Shown here piece by piece: positions 17,512 through 26,313 of a stretch of DNA of 64,000 nucleotides. The first letter of the stretch is position 1, and every line of letters begins with the position of its first letter. The notes under the pieces are model-generated. The model ran no database searches. It was not told the DNA's origin and saw only the letters and a program-made list of their open reading frames with translations. Location of the stretch: assembly GCA_002422395.1 (NCBI GenBank), contig DIUY01000028.1:1-64000 (forward strand). Direction: 5' to 3'. The position numbers and the translations under genes are program-made. Origin of the DNA: Methylococcaceae bacterium UBA6146. Lineage in GTDB: Bacteria > Pseudomonadota > Gammaproteobacteria > Methylococcales > Methylomonadaceae.

Positions 17512-17871
17512 TTAAATTAAGATTGCTGCCCAAGTGATGGCGGCCCAAGTCAGCGACATCATCACGGCGGCAGAACCGATGTCTTTAGCGCGGCCAGATA
17601 GCTCGTGATGTTCAAATCCGACCCTGTCGACGACCGCTTCGACCGCCGTATTTAATAATTCGACCAGCATGACCAACACGATGCTGCCTATTAGCAGCAA
17701 TTTTTCAATGGCTGTCTCGCCTAGCCACAGTGCCAACGGCGTTGCCACTACAAATAAAACCACTTCCTGACGGAAAGCTTCTTCGTGTTCCCAAGTTGCT
17801 TTTAAGCCCGCAGCGGAGAAAAAGCACGCATTAACCAGGCGTTTAAAGCCTTTTGCATTTTGATTGGCCAT
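17512..17871 (-). CDS. dgkA: diacylglycerol kinase
   Basis: Integral-membrane enzyme that recycles diacylglycerol to phosphatidic acid. The 119-residue protein has the DgkA pattern: an N-terminal amphipathic helix (GFKRLVNACFFSAAGLKATWEHEEAFRQE), three TM segments, and the active-site helix VELLNTAVEAVVDRVG followed by AKDIGSAAV. The size is standard. The gene lies 15 nt upstream of the PfkB kinase on the same strand. Confidence 0.95.
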   Translation of the reverse strand: MANQNAKGFKRLVNACFFSAAGLKATWEHEEAFRQEVVLFVVATPLALWLGETAIEKLLLIGSIVLVMLVELLNTAVEAVVDRVGFEHHELSGRAKDIGSAAVMMSLTWAAITWAAILI

Positions 17872-17908
17872 GTTTGTTTTGTTATACGTTGTCGATTATA
17901 AAAAATAG

Positions 17909-18292
17909 TTATTGGGTGATCATTTGTTGATAAGCATCGCTATCCATTAGCTTATCAAGCTCAGACATATCCTCGGCTTTAATACAAAAAAGCCACGCCT
18001 CATAAGGGTTGTCGTTAAGCTGTTCAGGTTCGTCCGCCACTGCTTCATTGATGGCAATAACCTCGCCGCTTACAGGGCTGAATAAGTCCGAGGCGGTCTT
18101 AACCGATTCCACGACCGCGCATTGCTCTTGTGCCGCAACTTTGCGCCCTACTGCGGGTAGCTCGATATAAACTAGATCCCCCAATTCTTGCTGGGCAAAA
18201 TCAGTGATGCCAACCCGGATGATATTATCATCTTCAAGTTGCGCCCATTCATGGGAAGTAGCGTAGTGTAGATTTTTCGGCAAATCGCTCAT
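17909..18292 (-). CDS. gcvH: glycine cleavage H protein
   Basis: Lipoyl carrier protein of the glycine cleavage system. The 127-residue protein has YATSHEWAQ near the start, FAQQELGDLVYIELP, and the lipoylation site in VVESVKTASDLFSP, whose lysine takes lipoate. No gcvT or gcvP is nearby and no glycine riboswitch-like structure is recognisable upstream. In methylotrophs the H protein feeds serine/glycine interconversion. Confidence 0.95.
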   Translation of the reverse strand: MSDLPKNLHYATSHEWAQLEDDNIIRVGITDFAQQELGDLVYIELPAVGRKVAAQEQCAVVESVKTASDLFSPVSGEVIAINEAVADEPEQLNDNPYEAWLFCIKAEDMSELDKLMDSDAYQQMITQ

Positions 18293-18522
18293 GTTAATTT
18301 CTCATCGTAATAATTGTTAGTCACTTAGTGCAGTGGATAGCTTCCTGGCAACTCCAACCCCATGGCTAGTGTCCGTTAGCGTTATGCCGTATCCGTTGCG
18401 TTTCTTGCCGTTGTTCCTGATAGCCCGCCAAAATCATGTGGTTTGTCAACCACCCGCCGACATTGAACAACAACACTTTTACCGATAGAATGCTTCCATA
18501 TATTAACAAACATTGATAATCC

Positions 18523-18777
18523 ATGCCTGAGATACTGATTTACACCACGACTATTTGCCCTTATTGCATTATGGCCAAGCGTTTGCTGGACAAAAAAGGG
18601 GCTTCTTATACAGAAATTAATGTTGATGCCAAACCTGGGTTAAGGGAAGAGATGATGCAAAAAACCAAACGCCGTACCGTGCCACAAATTTATATTGGCG
18701 ATTTTCATGTGGGCGGGTTTGATGATTTGCATGCCTTGGAACAACAAAAAAAATTGGATTCCTTAATCGCAAGTTAA
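18523..18777 (+). CDS. grxC: glutaredoxin 3
   Basis: Dithiol glutaredoxin of 84 residues with active site C12-P-Y-C15, TVPQIYIGD (cis-proline loop) and GGFDDLHAL for glutathione binding. It reduces disulfides and glutathionylated proteins in the cytoplasm. DUF1289 follows after 11 nt. Confidence 0.95.
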   Translation: MPEILIYTTTICPYCIMAKRLLDKKGASYTEINVDAKPGLREEMMQKTKRRTVPQIYIGDFHVGGFDDLHALEQQKKLDSLIAS

Positions 18778-18788
18778 CGGTTTGACCG

Positions 18789-18980
18789 ATGCCTATGCCT
18801 TGTCCCCCTTCCCCCTGCGTTAGGAACTGCTGTCTAGATACGGATGATGTTTGCCTCGGTTGTTTTCGGACGCTGACAGAAATTAAGCGCTGGACTGAGG
18901 TTGATGACGAAACCCGCGAGCAATTTATCAAAAATGCCCAAGACCGGCGAGACGCCAGGGTTTGCCAAGACAGATCGTGA
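18789..18980 (+). CDS. DUF1289 cysteine-rich protein
   Basis: A 63-residue protein with the DUF1289 pattern: SPCVRN-C, then LD-x-x-D-V-CLGCFRTLTEIKRW. The cysteines suggest a small metal or Fe-S site. Function is unknown in the family. It lies 11 nt after grxC and is probably co-transcribed. Confidence 0.85.
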   Translation: MPMPCPPSPCVRNCCLDTDDVCLGCFRTLTEIKRWTEVDDETREQFIKNAQDRRDARVCQDRS

Positions 18981-19488
18981 GCGCACCATCTGGGAGTTTT
19001 CCGCCCGTCCTTCGACAGGCTTCACCACAGGGATGGGCTAAGGACAGGCGCACGGTCCCTAGACAGCCCCTGTGGTGGGAAATTTGCTATGTTGCAGGCT
19101 TGCTTGGGTACGGTGGTGCTTGTCCGATATGCCAGTGCCCGTCATGCCGGACGTGGCCGGCCTAAAAAACGGTCGCGTCGACGGGCTACTGCCGTTTGCG
19201 CGTCCTCTCAAGGACATTAAGTTACGACAAGACGGGGATGATTAATAGCGGCTATTGATGACACCCAAGCATCCCTTCGTATCAATAATTTTTTGGCGTT
19301 TTGGGTTCGATCAGCAAAAAAATGTATTGGCTAGTTCTTGGGTATGTGTCTGGGTTGAATGCTTACGTAATTTCGTCGATTTCATTCTTGACTGATTTCG
19401 CGGCACCAGTGCCACCGCTTTGGTGATGCCGGCACTGGAGTTCACGAAGCCGCAGAGCGGCCTAAGCAGGATGCCAAGTTGGCAACAT
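18981..19488. other. non-coding gap with palindromic DNA
   Basis: About 500 nt without a credible gene. It contains an inverted repeat (CACCACAGG at 19023 with CCTGTGGTG at 19069) and, near 19170-19215, a degenerate stretch resembling the GACTGCGCGTCC repeat (GGGCTACTGCCG, GCGCGTCCTCTCAAGGAC). Open frames here have no family features. Confidence 0.4.
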
Positions 19489-20022
19489 TCAATGCGATTG
19501 GGCTTTTTTGGCCTTGACTGGTGGTTCGGCTTCGCTTCTCTCTGCTTGCAACTCGTGCTTGCGTTGGGCCAATGCTGCACCGAGGGCAGCGGTGTCGACC
19601 TTGGCTTTCTTTGCCTTAGGAAACATTTCTTTCTCTTCTTCCTTTACATGATGATGGATGATCTCGCCGAGCACGGTAACCGTTGCGTCGTAGTGGTCAT
19701 CGTGTGCCGGTGTCATGGCCTCTAGTTGCGCAATGAGGTTCTTGGCTCCGGCATGCTCCACGTCAGCTTCGTTCATCAACTCGTCGTCCTTGACGGCGGC
19801 GCGAACCGCCGGGTAAAAGATTTCTTCTTCGGCTTGGGTATGGATGGACAGTTCCATGCATATCTCCCGAACCACTTCTGCTTTTGCTTTGTTGCTGCCA
19901 TCGCCCTTGGCGAGTTTGGCAAAATCGGCAAACAGTTTTTTTATCTTCTTGTGGTCTTCGGTGAGTAACGTGATGGCGTCCTCTCCGTGCTGCATGGCGG
20001 GTTTAAGTGCGGTCTTGGTCAT
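19489..20022 (-). CDS. hemerythrin-domain (HHE) protein
   Basis: Four-helix di-iron protein of 177 residues expected to bind O2, NO or iron. Ligand motifs include LLTEDHKKIKKLF, HTQAEEEIFYP, EADVEHAGAKNL and HHHVKEEEKEMFP, giving the H...H-x3-E...H...H-x4-E-type set of hemerythrin HHE domains. A Lys/Ala/Glu-rich tail follows. It opens the stress-gene region. A perfect 17-nt palindrome (20054-20070) lies 31 nt upstream of the start. Confidence 0.88.
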   Translation of the reverse strand: MTKTALKPAMQHGEDAITLLTEDHKKIKKLFADFAKLAKGDGSNKAKAEVVREICMELSIHTQAEEEIFYPAVRAAVKDDELMNEADVEHAGAKNLIAQLEAMTPAHDDHYDATVTVLGEIIHHHVKEEEKEMFPKAKKAKVDTAALGAALAQRKHELQAERSEAEPPVKAKKAQSH

Positions 20023-20053
20023 AACGTTGTCCTCAAAAAATTTTAAAGGTCAG

Positions 20054-20070
20054 ACTTGGGGCCCCCAAGT
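20054..20070. promoter_or_regulatory. 17-nt palindrome upstream of hemerythrin gene
   Basis: Perfect dyad ACTTGGGG-C-CCCCAAGT, 31 nt before the hemerythrin start on the minus strand. It could be an operator or leader hairpin; no regulator is identified. The rest of 20071-20406 holds nothing recognised. Confidence 0.35.
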
Positions 20071-20406
20071 CACACAGCTGTTGACAGCCGCGAAATTTAG
20101 CGGGCTGCCAACAACCTAGCCGAACCGGCTCAGAAGTCATGTCCACAGGCGCTGGTCCGGCTCGCTTGTGATCACGATAGGATGGTCTGTCCGCTAAGTC
20201 GGTTCGTTATCGAACATGGAACGTAGGATTTTTTGCGGACTCGTAAGACAGCTTATCGCCAATGTGCGTCAACGCACTGACTCTTAGACGATTTTTCCAT
20301 AAACTTCATACCGACTAGCATCATGATGCCATTAACAGCATGTATGAATGTAAGCCAAAATCAATAAATAGACATATACATACACGAATATTTTAGGAGA
20401 TGTGTC

Positions 20407-20487
20407 ATGGGTAAATATTTTATAGGCTGGCTGGTAGGTGTACCGACGATTGTTTTGGTCATTATTTATTTGCTGTTCAATCGTTAA
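20407..20487 (+). CDS. 26-residue single-TM peptide
   Basis: Short frame from ATG 20407 encoding a protein that starts MGKYFIGWLVG and is almost entirely one hydrophobic helix ending LLFNR. A strong AGGAG lies nine nucleotides upstream of the ATG. Small hydrophobic peptides of this kind are common beside CsbD/DUF883/BON stress genes in gammaproteobacteria. No function is known. It is below usual gene-calling size limits. Confidence 0.6.
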   Translation: MGKYFIGWLVGVPTIVLVIIYLLFNR

Positions 20488-20616
20488 CCGTTCATTCCAC
20501 CGCAGCCATTTAAAAGGCTGTTAAGGTCGGCACACCATTTTTAATCAGCATGGTTTTGAAATCACCAGATGTTACAACCTAACTGATCCTATTTCATTTT
20601 TTATAAGGAACCCATT

Positions 20617-20877
20617 ATGGGAGCAACAGACAATACCAACATTGTCGATGACACCGTTGACCGGCTTAGATCAGGCGTTCACGGAGCCGTTGACAAAGTG
20701 GCCAATGTAACCACTCAAGCGGTAGAAGCACTGGGTCACAAAGGCGAGCAATTGAAAGATGTGGAGCAGCAATTTTTAAAAAACTGCCGGAGTTACATTA
20801 GTAAAAACCCCGCAACTTCAATAGGCATGGCCGTCGGAGCGGGTTTTCTGTTAAGCCGTTTGATGAGCAGCCGCTAG
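20617..20877 (+). CDS. DUF883 / ElaB-YqjD-like membrane-anchored protein
   Basis: An 86-residue protein with an amphipathic helical N-terminal part, then SYISKNPATSIGMAVGAGFLLSRLM, the C-terminal TM anchor typical of DUF883 (ElaB/YqjD), which in E. coli binds ribosomes in stationary phase. It lies in a run of stress-type genes. Confidence 0.85.
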   Translation: MGATDNTNIVDDTVDRLRSGVHGAVDKVANVTTQAVEALGHKGEQLKDVEQQFLKNCRSYISKNPATSIGMAVGAGFLLSRLMSSR

Positions 20878-21044
20878 GCCATCGGCCTGGTTGCCATGCG
20901 ATAACAGATTTTACCGGGCAACAGCGGATTAACGATGCCGTCTGTGGTTAGGTAAAGTGGGTGGCCATTCGTTGAATCAGAAGAATAAAGCCGATGCCAT
21001 TCAATTATTTCGAAAAAGAAACACTCACTATTTAGGAGCTTATT

Positions 21045-21452
21045 ATGTCTACACACTTATTGTTAGCCATGTTCACTTTGACGGGCAGTTTAATAATGAT
21101 GACGGGTTCTGTTCGGGCCGAACAGAATACCGCCATCCATTTGGCGGCCGACTCAGCATTGGAAAATACCGAGATCAATGTTCGCGACCAGAATAATGCG
21201 ACGTTAACCCCAGAAGATCAATTGGAAAGCGAAGGCGATATCAATATCACAGCTGCCATACGGCAAGCGGTGGTTAAAAATGAGTCGCTATCCGTCAATG
21301 CGCACAATATAAAAATTATCACCCGTAATGGCGTGGTGACTTTGCGCGGGCCTGTTGAAAGTGAAGCCGAAAAAATGAAACTGCAAGATATCGCCAAGCA
21401 AACGCCTGGTGTAACGCAGGTAAATAATGAACTTGAAAATAAAGCGCCATAA
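21045..21452 (+). CDS. periplasmic BON-domain protein
   Basis: A 135-residue protein with signal peptide (cleavage after VRA, near residue 25) and a C-terminal BON domain: ITAAIRQAVVKNESLSVNAHNIKIITRNGVVTLRG, then TPGVTQVNNEL. BON domains bind phospholipid; OsmY is the best-known relative. The ATG follows TAGGAG. The next gene begins 18 nt later. Confidence 0.87.
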   Translation: MSTHLLLAMFTLTGSLIMMTGSVRAEQNTAIHLAADSALENTEINVRDQNNATLTPEDQLESEGDINITAAIRQAVVKNESLSVNAHNIKIITRNGVVTLRGPVESEAEKMKLQDIAKQTPGVTQVNNELENKAP

Positions 21453-21470
21453 AGACCTAGGAGTAATGAC

Positions 21471-21986
21471 ATGACTAAAGCAGTTTTTTGTATCGCCCAA
21501 AACACCGGCCAGGCAGAGGGCATTGTTAATGACCTGCTTACCGCAGGCTTTTCAAACAATGATATATCGGTGCTGTTTCCCGACAAATCCACCACCCAGG
21601 ATTTTGCGCATGAAAAACACACCAAAGCACCGGAAGGGGCCGCTATTGGTGGGTCAGTGGGTTTAGGCACTGGTGCTGTGCTCGGTTTGTTAGCCGGGAT
21701 TGGTGCTCTGGCTATTCCAGGCGTGGGTCCCTTTATCGCCGCAGGGCCTATTATGGGTGCCTTGAGCGGAGCGGCAGTAGGCGCTGCCACCGGCGGTTTG
21801 GCGGGTGCTTTAATCGGGCTGGGTATCCCTGAGTATGAAGCCAAACGCTATGAAGGAAAAATCACGGGAGGTAATGCTTTGATTTCTGTCCATACGACAA
21901 GCAGCGAAGCAGTTGATAAGGCAAAACAAATATTCGAGCGTAACCATGCAGAGGATATTTCCTCAACTGAAGAAAAGTCAGTTTAA
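21471..21986 (+). CDS. glycine-rich general-stress-protein-like membrane protein
   Basis: A 171-residue protein. The N-terminal ~45 residues resemble the general stress protein 17M (YflT-like) fold: VFCIAQNTGQAEGIVNDLLTAG, DISVLFPD. It is followed by an Ala/Gly-rich hydrophobic hairpin (about 60-115) and a C-terminal segment that returns to the same fold (GGNALISVHT). Such proteins are often mislabelled as quinol oxidoreductase subunits. The ATG follows TAGGAG. Confidence 0.75.
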   Translation: MTKAVFCIAQNTGQAEGIVNDLLTAGFSNNDISVLFPDKSTTQDFAHEKHTKAPEGAAIGGSVGLGTGAVLGLLAGIGALAIPGVGPFIAAGPIMGALSGAAVGAATGGLAGALIGLGIPEYEAKRYEGKITGGNALISVHTTSSEAVDKAKQIFERNHAEDISSTEEKSV

Positions 21987-21990
21987 GCTT

Positions 21991-22020
21991 GATGATGATG
22001 GTGCTGCTGCTGCTGCTGCA
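21991..22020 (+). repeat. trinucleotide repeats (GAT)3 and (GCT)5-6
   Basis: GATGATGATG followed by GTGCTGCTGCTGCTGCTGCA, directly after the preceding stop codon and 35 nt before the DUF2383 start. It may fold as a leader structure; no function is established. Confidence 0.7.
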
Positions 22021-22054
22021 CATAATCAAGAAATAATCACTTAGGAGTTTTATT

Positions 22055-22498
22055 ATGCATAACATTGAAACACTCAACAAATTTCTGAAAGATGAATTAT
22101 CGGCAACGGAAACTTATCAACAGGCGCTGGACAAACTTCAAGAAGATGCCGGGCTTGGCGAATCGCAGGATCTAATGCCCATTTATGAGGATCATAAAGA
22201 GGCGGTTTCCAGCTTACAGGCGCTCATCATTCGGCTCGGCGGAACTCCCTGCGAGGATTCAGGAGCGTGGGGAACTTGGGCGAAAATAGTCCAGGGAGGC
22301 GCTAATCTGCTAGGTAAAGAAGCGGCACTAAAGTCTTTACAAGAAGGGGAAAAAAGTGGCGCAGAGGCTTATGAGGAAGCGTTGCAGGATACTGAGCTGT
22401 CTTTAGATATTATCTCTTTGATTGAAACGACGCTGCTGCCTGCTCAACAAGCACATATTCTATCTCTGGACCGGCTTTTGGGCGCGGAAATTGATTAG
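22055..22498 (+). CDS. DUF2383 four-helix bundle protein
   Basis: A 147-residue protein with the ferritin-like DUF2383/PA2169 pattern: LNKFLKDELSATETYQQAL at the start, IYEDHKEAVSSLQ, an internal W-rich stretch (GAWGTWAKIVQ), GEKSGAEAYEEAL and a C-terminal LLPAQQAHILSLDRLL. Some metal-ligand-type E and H residues are present, but binding is unproven. TAGGAG precedes the ATG, the same site used by its neighbours. Confidence 0.82.
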   Translation: MHNIETLNKFLKDELSATETYQQALDKLQEDAGLGESQDLMPIYEDHKEAVSSLQALIIRLGGTPCEDSGAWGTWAKIVQGGANLLGKEAALKSLQEGEKSGAEAYEEALQDTELSLDIISLIETTLLPAQQAHILSLDRLLGAEID

Positions 22499-22525
22499 GT
22501 TTTCCAGCCCTTAGCACACAGCCGT

Positions 22526-22553
22526 GTAGGGTGGGCAACGCTGTTCTGCCCGC
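22526..22553. repeat. GTAGGGTGGGC repeat (family C), copy 2 (half)
   Basis: GTAGGGTGGGCAACGCTGTT and the following TGCCCGCC match one arm of the repeats at 8.2 and 43.5 kb, with the same CAGCCGT in front as at 43.5 kb. The second arm is missing. Confidence 0.55.
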
Positions 22554-22762
22554 CTTTTACGGGTAAATTCTACGGCTTGTATGCTATTTGCCATTTTCGG
22601 TGGCCTGCGCCTTACCGTAGCGTTTGCGTCATCATTACAGAAATGCAGTAAACGCGACTTCTTACGCTATCCTCCCGATGATTAGTCGGGGATTCTGGCT
22701 CTTTGGAGAATCAGAACCAAGATATCAATATATAAGGGTAAGCGAACAAAGAAGGAATCATT

Positions 22763-23155
22763 ATGAAAGGTTTTGTGCAAGATATCGAAGATCTCGCTAT
22801 CAAGAATGACGAGTTCCGTCGGGTCATATACACGGCAAAGCACTGCCAACTCGTCCTCATGGCGTTAAAGCCCAACGAAGAGATCGGTGCGGAAGTTCAC
22901 CAGCTCGATCAATTTTTTCGCGTTGAAGAAGGGGCCGGTGAGGCGGTTCTTGATGGCGTCCGCACGGCGATCCGCGCCGGCTTCGCGGTAGTTGTCCCGG
23001 CCGGGACGAATCATAATGTTATCAATACCGGCAGTGCCCCACTGAAACTCTATACGCTCTATGCGCCGCCCAATCATCGGGATGGCGTCGTCCATCATAC
23101 CCAAGAGGATGCTGAAGGCGACAACGAGCACTTCGATGGCAAAACGACGGAATAG
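22763..23155 (+). CDS. cupin_2 domain protein
   Basis: A 130-residue single cupin. Motif 1 is GAEVHQLDQFFRVEEGAGEAVLDG and motif 2 is VVVPAGTNHNVINTG, with metal-type H and E residues. It ends in an acidic/His-rich tail (PPNHRDGVVHHTQEDAEGDNE). Related proteins are annotated as mannose-6-phosphate isomerase-like cupins, but no isomerase activity should be assumed. AAGGA precedes the ATG. Confidence 0.82.
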   Translation: MKGFVQDIEDLAIKNDEFRRVIYTAKHCQLVLMALKPNEEIGAEVHQLDQFFRVEEGAGEAVLDGVRTAIRAGFAVVVPAGTNHNVINTGSAPLKLYTLYAPPNHRDGVVHHTQEDAEGDNEHFDGKTTE

Positions 23156-23414
23156 AAAATTGACTACGCGCCAAGCTAATATCCGCCGGAACAGATAGGT
23201 TAAATTTCCTTTGGCAGTTATCAAAAAAATATGTTGGTCTTTTGCTTAATCTGTTTCTTGAAATACGCATGATCATAGCATCAGGTCGAAGATGTATGTC
23301 ACAACGCAGGGTGCGTATATTAATTCATCATTAGCAGTCCAAAAAGCTTTGGGCGATTACTGACGTTGAAACTATGAATTGGTCTTACTTAATCTTTGAA
23401 TAAAGGAAACTATT

Positions 23415-24074
23415 ATGAAAACCGGAACCGCCCCCCATCAAACGTCTAATCCTATAGATTCCAACCCGTTAAATGAAACAAACCGGCAATTGATTAAATT
23501 TTTCAATCTACCCATCCTGCTGGGGGTGGTAATGATTACCAGCCTTGGCTTTGTTACCAAACCAGTAAGGGCAGAAAATACTAGAACTGAAGATGCCCAT
23601 CCAGGCTATCGGTATATCAAACCTAAAGGTGTCGACTCTACAACCGGAAGTGCCGGTCAAGGCACAAACGAATCCTCCGCAGCAAAGGACACTGGCGCCA
23701 AAAACACAAACCCAGAGGAACAGGTTAAAAAACCCAAGGAAAATGCCGGTGCAGCGACTACTGATTTAAGCACCAAAGATTCTTCGACAGAAAAGCCTGA
23801 AGATGCTAAAAAAACAACTTCGGATGATCAAAACGCACAAATTGATCAAAAAGCTGAACCCGTTGCTAAACCTAAAGATGGTAAAGGGGCATTCCCCACC
23901 TTTTCTCAGGCTGATATCAATGGTGACCACTACATAACTAAAGATGAATTGGAAAATTATCCTTATTTGCTGCAAGTATTCGACCAAATTGACGCAGGTA
24001 AAGACGGCAAACTGGAACAACATGAATACCAAAACCTGGAAATGGAAACCAAACGGGAAAGCCAATCCCAATAA
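23415..24074 (+). CDS. exported EF-hand protein
   Basis: A 219-residue protein with an N-terminal hydrophobic segment (about residues 33-52, LPILLGVVMITSLGFVTKPV then RAEN), suggesting signal peptide or anchor. A low-complexity Lys/Thr/Asp-rich linker follows (55-155), then two EF-hand-like loops: DINGDHYITKDE (about 174-185, canonical spacing) and DAGKDGKLEQHE. It probably binds calcium in the periplasm. AAAGGA lies before the ATG. It is the last gene before the mobile island. Confidence 0.8.
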   Translation: MKTGTAPHQTSNPIDSNPLNETNRQLIKFFNLPILLGVVMITSLGFVTKPVRAENTRTEDAHPGYRYIKPKGVDSTTGSAGQGTNESSAAKDTGAKNTNPEEQVKKPKENAGAATTDLSTKDSSTEKPEDAKKTTSDDQNAQIDQKAEPVAKPKDGKGAFPTFSQADINGDHYITKDELENYPYLLQVFDQIDAGKDGKLEQHEYQNLEMETKRESQSQ

Positions 24075-24238
24075 ATCGTAATTGGCGGCTTAGCCCCATA
24101 TTCAACTGGTTTGTATTAACAACAAAAATGTCCGGTGTTTTATCGCACCACTTATGGCGCGTAGTTTCAGATTGAAGTTATAAGTTTAACGTAAGTGCAC
24201 AACCCGACCGCGTAGACATATATTTAGCAATTACAAGA

Positions 24239-24400
24239 AATACCGCATCCAAATGACCGCTTCAGGGAGATGCTGATTAACGCCGCCGACAAGGGCATCT
24301 TGGCAAAGGCGGCGCAGTTAGACAGTTGGTATGCCCCGCCTAGGGGAGCCTGAAGCTGGCCAACACCCTGAAAATCTACACCATAGACTTACCGTTCATA
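24239..24400 (+). pseudogene. IS701-like transposase fragment
   Basis: Reading through gives PHFREML-type sequence: NDRFREMLINAADKGI...LDSWYA..., the region before the DSWYSS motif of IS4/IS701-type DDE transposases. It has no start or stop of its own. A similar segment is missing from the collapsed IS701-like element at 38.5-39.2 kb. Weak evidence, by motif memory. Confidence 0.35.
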
Positions 24401-24435
24401 CTGAGCTTGTCGAAGCATGAAGGGTTTTAAGTCTA

Positions 24436-24850
24436 TGGTCACGGATTTTTCCGTTCCAGTTTGGAAGATGAGGCGACCATTTGGATCATCCATTGGCGCA
24501 TAGCCTCCAACCCTGAACTGGCCACCGGATTTTTTTGGTTTTTCAACCACTTTTCCATGCCACGTTTTAAAAATGGCGACGTGCTACAGTCGTTAGTGGA
24601 TTTTGTTGGCCAAGAGCTGAAAAACCGTTCTGAAAGCACCTTAAAATCCGATGTTTCAAAGCTACTGCGGATGTACTCGCCCACCGCCGGACGCAACGAT
24701 GAGCATTTGGATTCCCCTATGTCCTTATTGGGTTTGCTCTCCAATGAGGTGTCCGGCGGCTATCTGAGCCAGCGCACGGTACGCCCGTTCTTACCAGTGG
24801 TTGCCCTGCATTTTGCCTTACAAAGCCGCTTTGCCGAGCCGACTGCCAAG
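24436..24850 (+). pseudogene. DUF4007 protein, truncated at both ends
   Basis: Translates to LEDEATIWIIHWRIASNPELATGFFWFFNHFSMPRF, then LKSDVSKLLRMYSP and SPMSLLGLL, matching the middle and end of DUF4007 proteins (short helical proteins found beside PAPS-reductase-like genes). There is no native start; the frame opens at a TTG within conserved sequence. At about 24850 the coding sequence runs into an IS481-like scrap. A second, apparently intact DUF4007-like gene lies 3.4 kb downstream, so the cluster once had two. Confidence 0.65.
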
Positions 24851-24935
24851 GACGGTGGAACGACTGCATGGATGCCACCACTAAAGGGTGGTCTATGGAC
24901 AGAGGTAGGGCAACGCCGGGAGCGGTTGCCGAGTG
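24850..24935 (+). mobile_element. IS481-like transposase scrap
   Basis: The stretch encoding KGGLWTEVGQRRERLP is closely similar in DNA to 34250-34300 (minus), inside the IS481-like remnant (KGGLWTEIGQRHNVSRL). Both contain AAGGGTGGTCTATGGACAGA. It lies precisely between the two broken genes of the island. Confidence 0.6.
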
Positions 24936-24949
24936 CGGCGGCGGGTCGG

Positions 24950-26218
24950 GAACCCGCGCCGCAAAACCCCAGCGGAAATGAGCCTGTACTTGTCCTTACT
25001 CAAAGCCAGCCGTTTGCATCGGCATGTAGACGCCATCTTAGGTATTTACCCGCCCGATGAACACTGTGACCCCTGCAAGTTACACCCGGTTTGGGAAGGC
25101 ATCACGGACTATCTGGGCGATAGCGGCCAACAACAGCCGGTAACGTCCTTATACCGCTTCTTACAGAGCCGCCCTTACGGTATCAAGCAGGGAGTCTTGC
25201 CGGTGCTGTTGATAGCCTATCTCCTAAGCTACCGCCGGGAAGTCGCGCTTTACCAAGAAGGCGTGTATTGCGCCCAACTGACGATGGAACAAGCTGAACT
25301 ATTGTGCAAACGCCCCGAATTTTTTGCATTGGAGCAGTTTGACCTAGGCGGATTGCGCGGCGAGCTGTTCGACAAATACCTAAATTCCGTTATCGGCAAC
25401 ATCTCCGCCGATGCCACCTTGCTTGATATTGCTAAGCCGTTGGTTTTGTTTGCAGCCCGTTTGCCGGACTACACCAAACAATGCAAAACAATAAGCCTTG
25501 AAGCCGTGCGGGTCATGGCGGCATTCACCCAGGCCCAAAGCCCCGGTGTGTTGTTGTGTTTAACGCATTGCCGCAAGCCTTAGGATTAGCTCCAACCGAT
25601 TTTCTTAACGGTGAACCTGCGCTGGTTGAGCAGTGCATCCAAAAACTGGTGGGTGTGCTGCGGGAATTGCGGGGGGCTTATGATGCACTGCTCAATGACT
25701 GGCAAGCGTTATTAAGCCAATCCTTGTTGCAGGAAAGCATTACCGATTTGTCTAGCCTTCGTGAAAACCTAACCCACCGCTATCGCGGCTTAGACGCTTA
25801 CACACCGGACAAAATGGGCATCGGCGCGTTTATTCTCCGCTTGTGCAATCCCGGTTATCCCAGTGACCAAGCCTGGCTGGAATCTGCCGCCGCCCTGCTA
25901 GGTAAAGTCCCGCCGCAAAAATGGAAAGAGGCCAATCGCATTGAAGCCCAATTCAGATTGCAAGAACGCGCTGGGCAACTGCATGAGCTGGAAGCTTTGC
26001 GCCTGACATTGCCCAATAAAACGCAGGACACCAATGCCGTGCTGTTGCGCCTAGTGGATACCGATGGCCAGGAAATCAGCCGGACGATTTGCCAGACTGA
26101 AGCGCAACGCGAAGCCGCGAACATAGAGGCGCAGAAAATTGTTGGGGATTTATCCCATCTAGGGGAAACTCAGCAACTGGCGATTATCGCCGCAGTGTTA
26201 AACACCTTTCGGCGCTGA
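24950..26218 (+). pseudogene. C-terminal half of a large protein (probable ATPase of the PP-loop/DUF4007 cluster), frameshifted
   Basis: Two consecutive frames make one protein of about 420 residues. Frame 1 (to 25583) contains SLYLSLLKASRLHRHVDAIL, PYGIKQGVLPVLLIAYLL and EQFDLGGLRGELFDKYL. Frame 2 (from ~25556) continues FNALPQALGLAPTDFL to the end LAIIAAVLNTFRR. An extra G around 25558 (TTGTTGTGTTTAAC for TTGTTGTTTAAC) explains the shift. No Walker motifs remain because the N-terminal part is gone. Position and helical character suggest the C terminus of the ~1000-residue ATPase usually found in such clusters; this is inference. Confidence 0.55.
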
Positions 26219-26313
26219 TTCAGCCGTGCTGAAAAAAATAGGCATTGGTGTCATCCAACACGGATGTTGGTGCTCCAACGACCAGTGCAACCCGTTATTA
26301 ACAAGGTCTATTT

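Noticed and set aside
18293..18522. Glycine riboswitch near gcvH
   Set aside because: No tandem aptamer-like structure or conserved core could be recognised upstream of gcvH.
18962..19580. Several 60-90 codon frames between DUF1289 and hemerythrin
   Set aside because: Sequence is palindromic and repeat-like; predicted proteins show no recognisable domain.
8265..22020. CRISPR-like arrays from short tandem repeats
   Set aside because: (CTATC)4 and (GCT)n have no spacers and no cas genes occur in the window.
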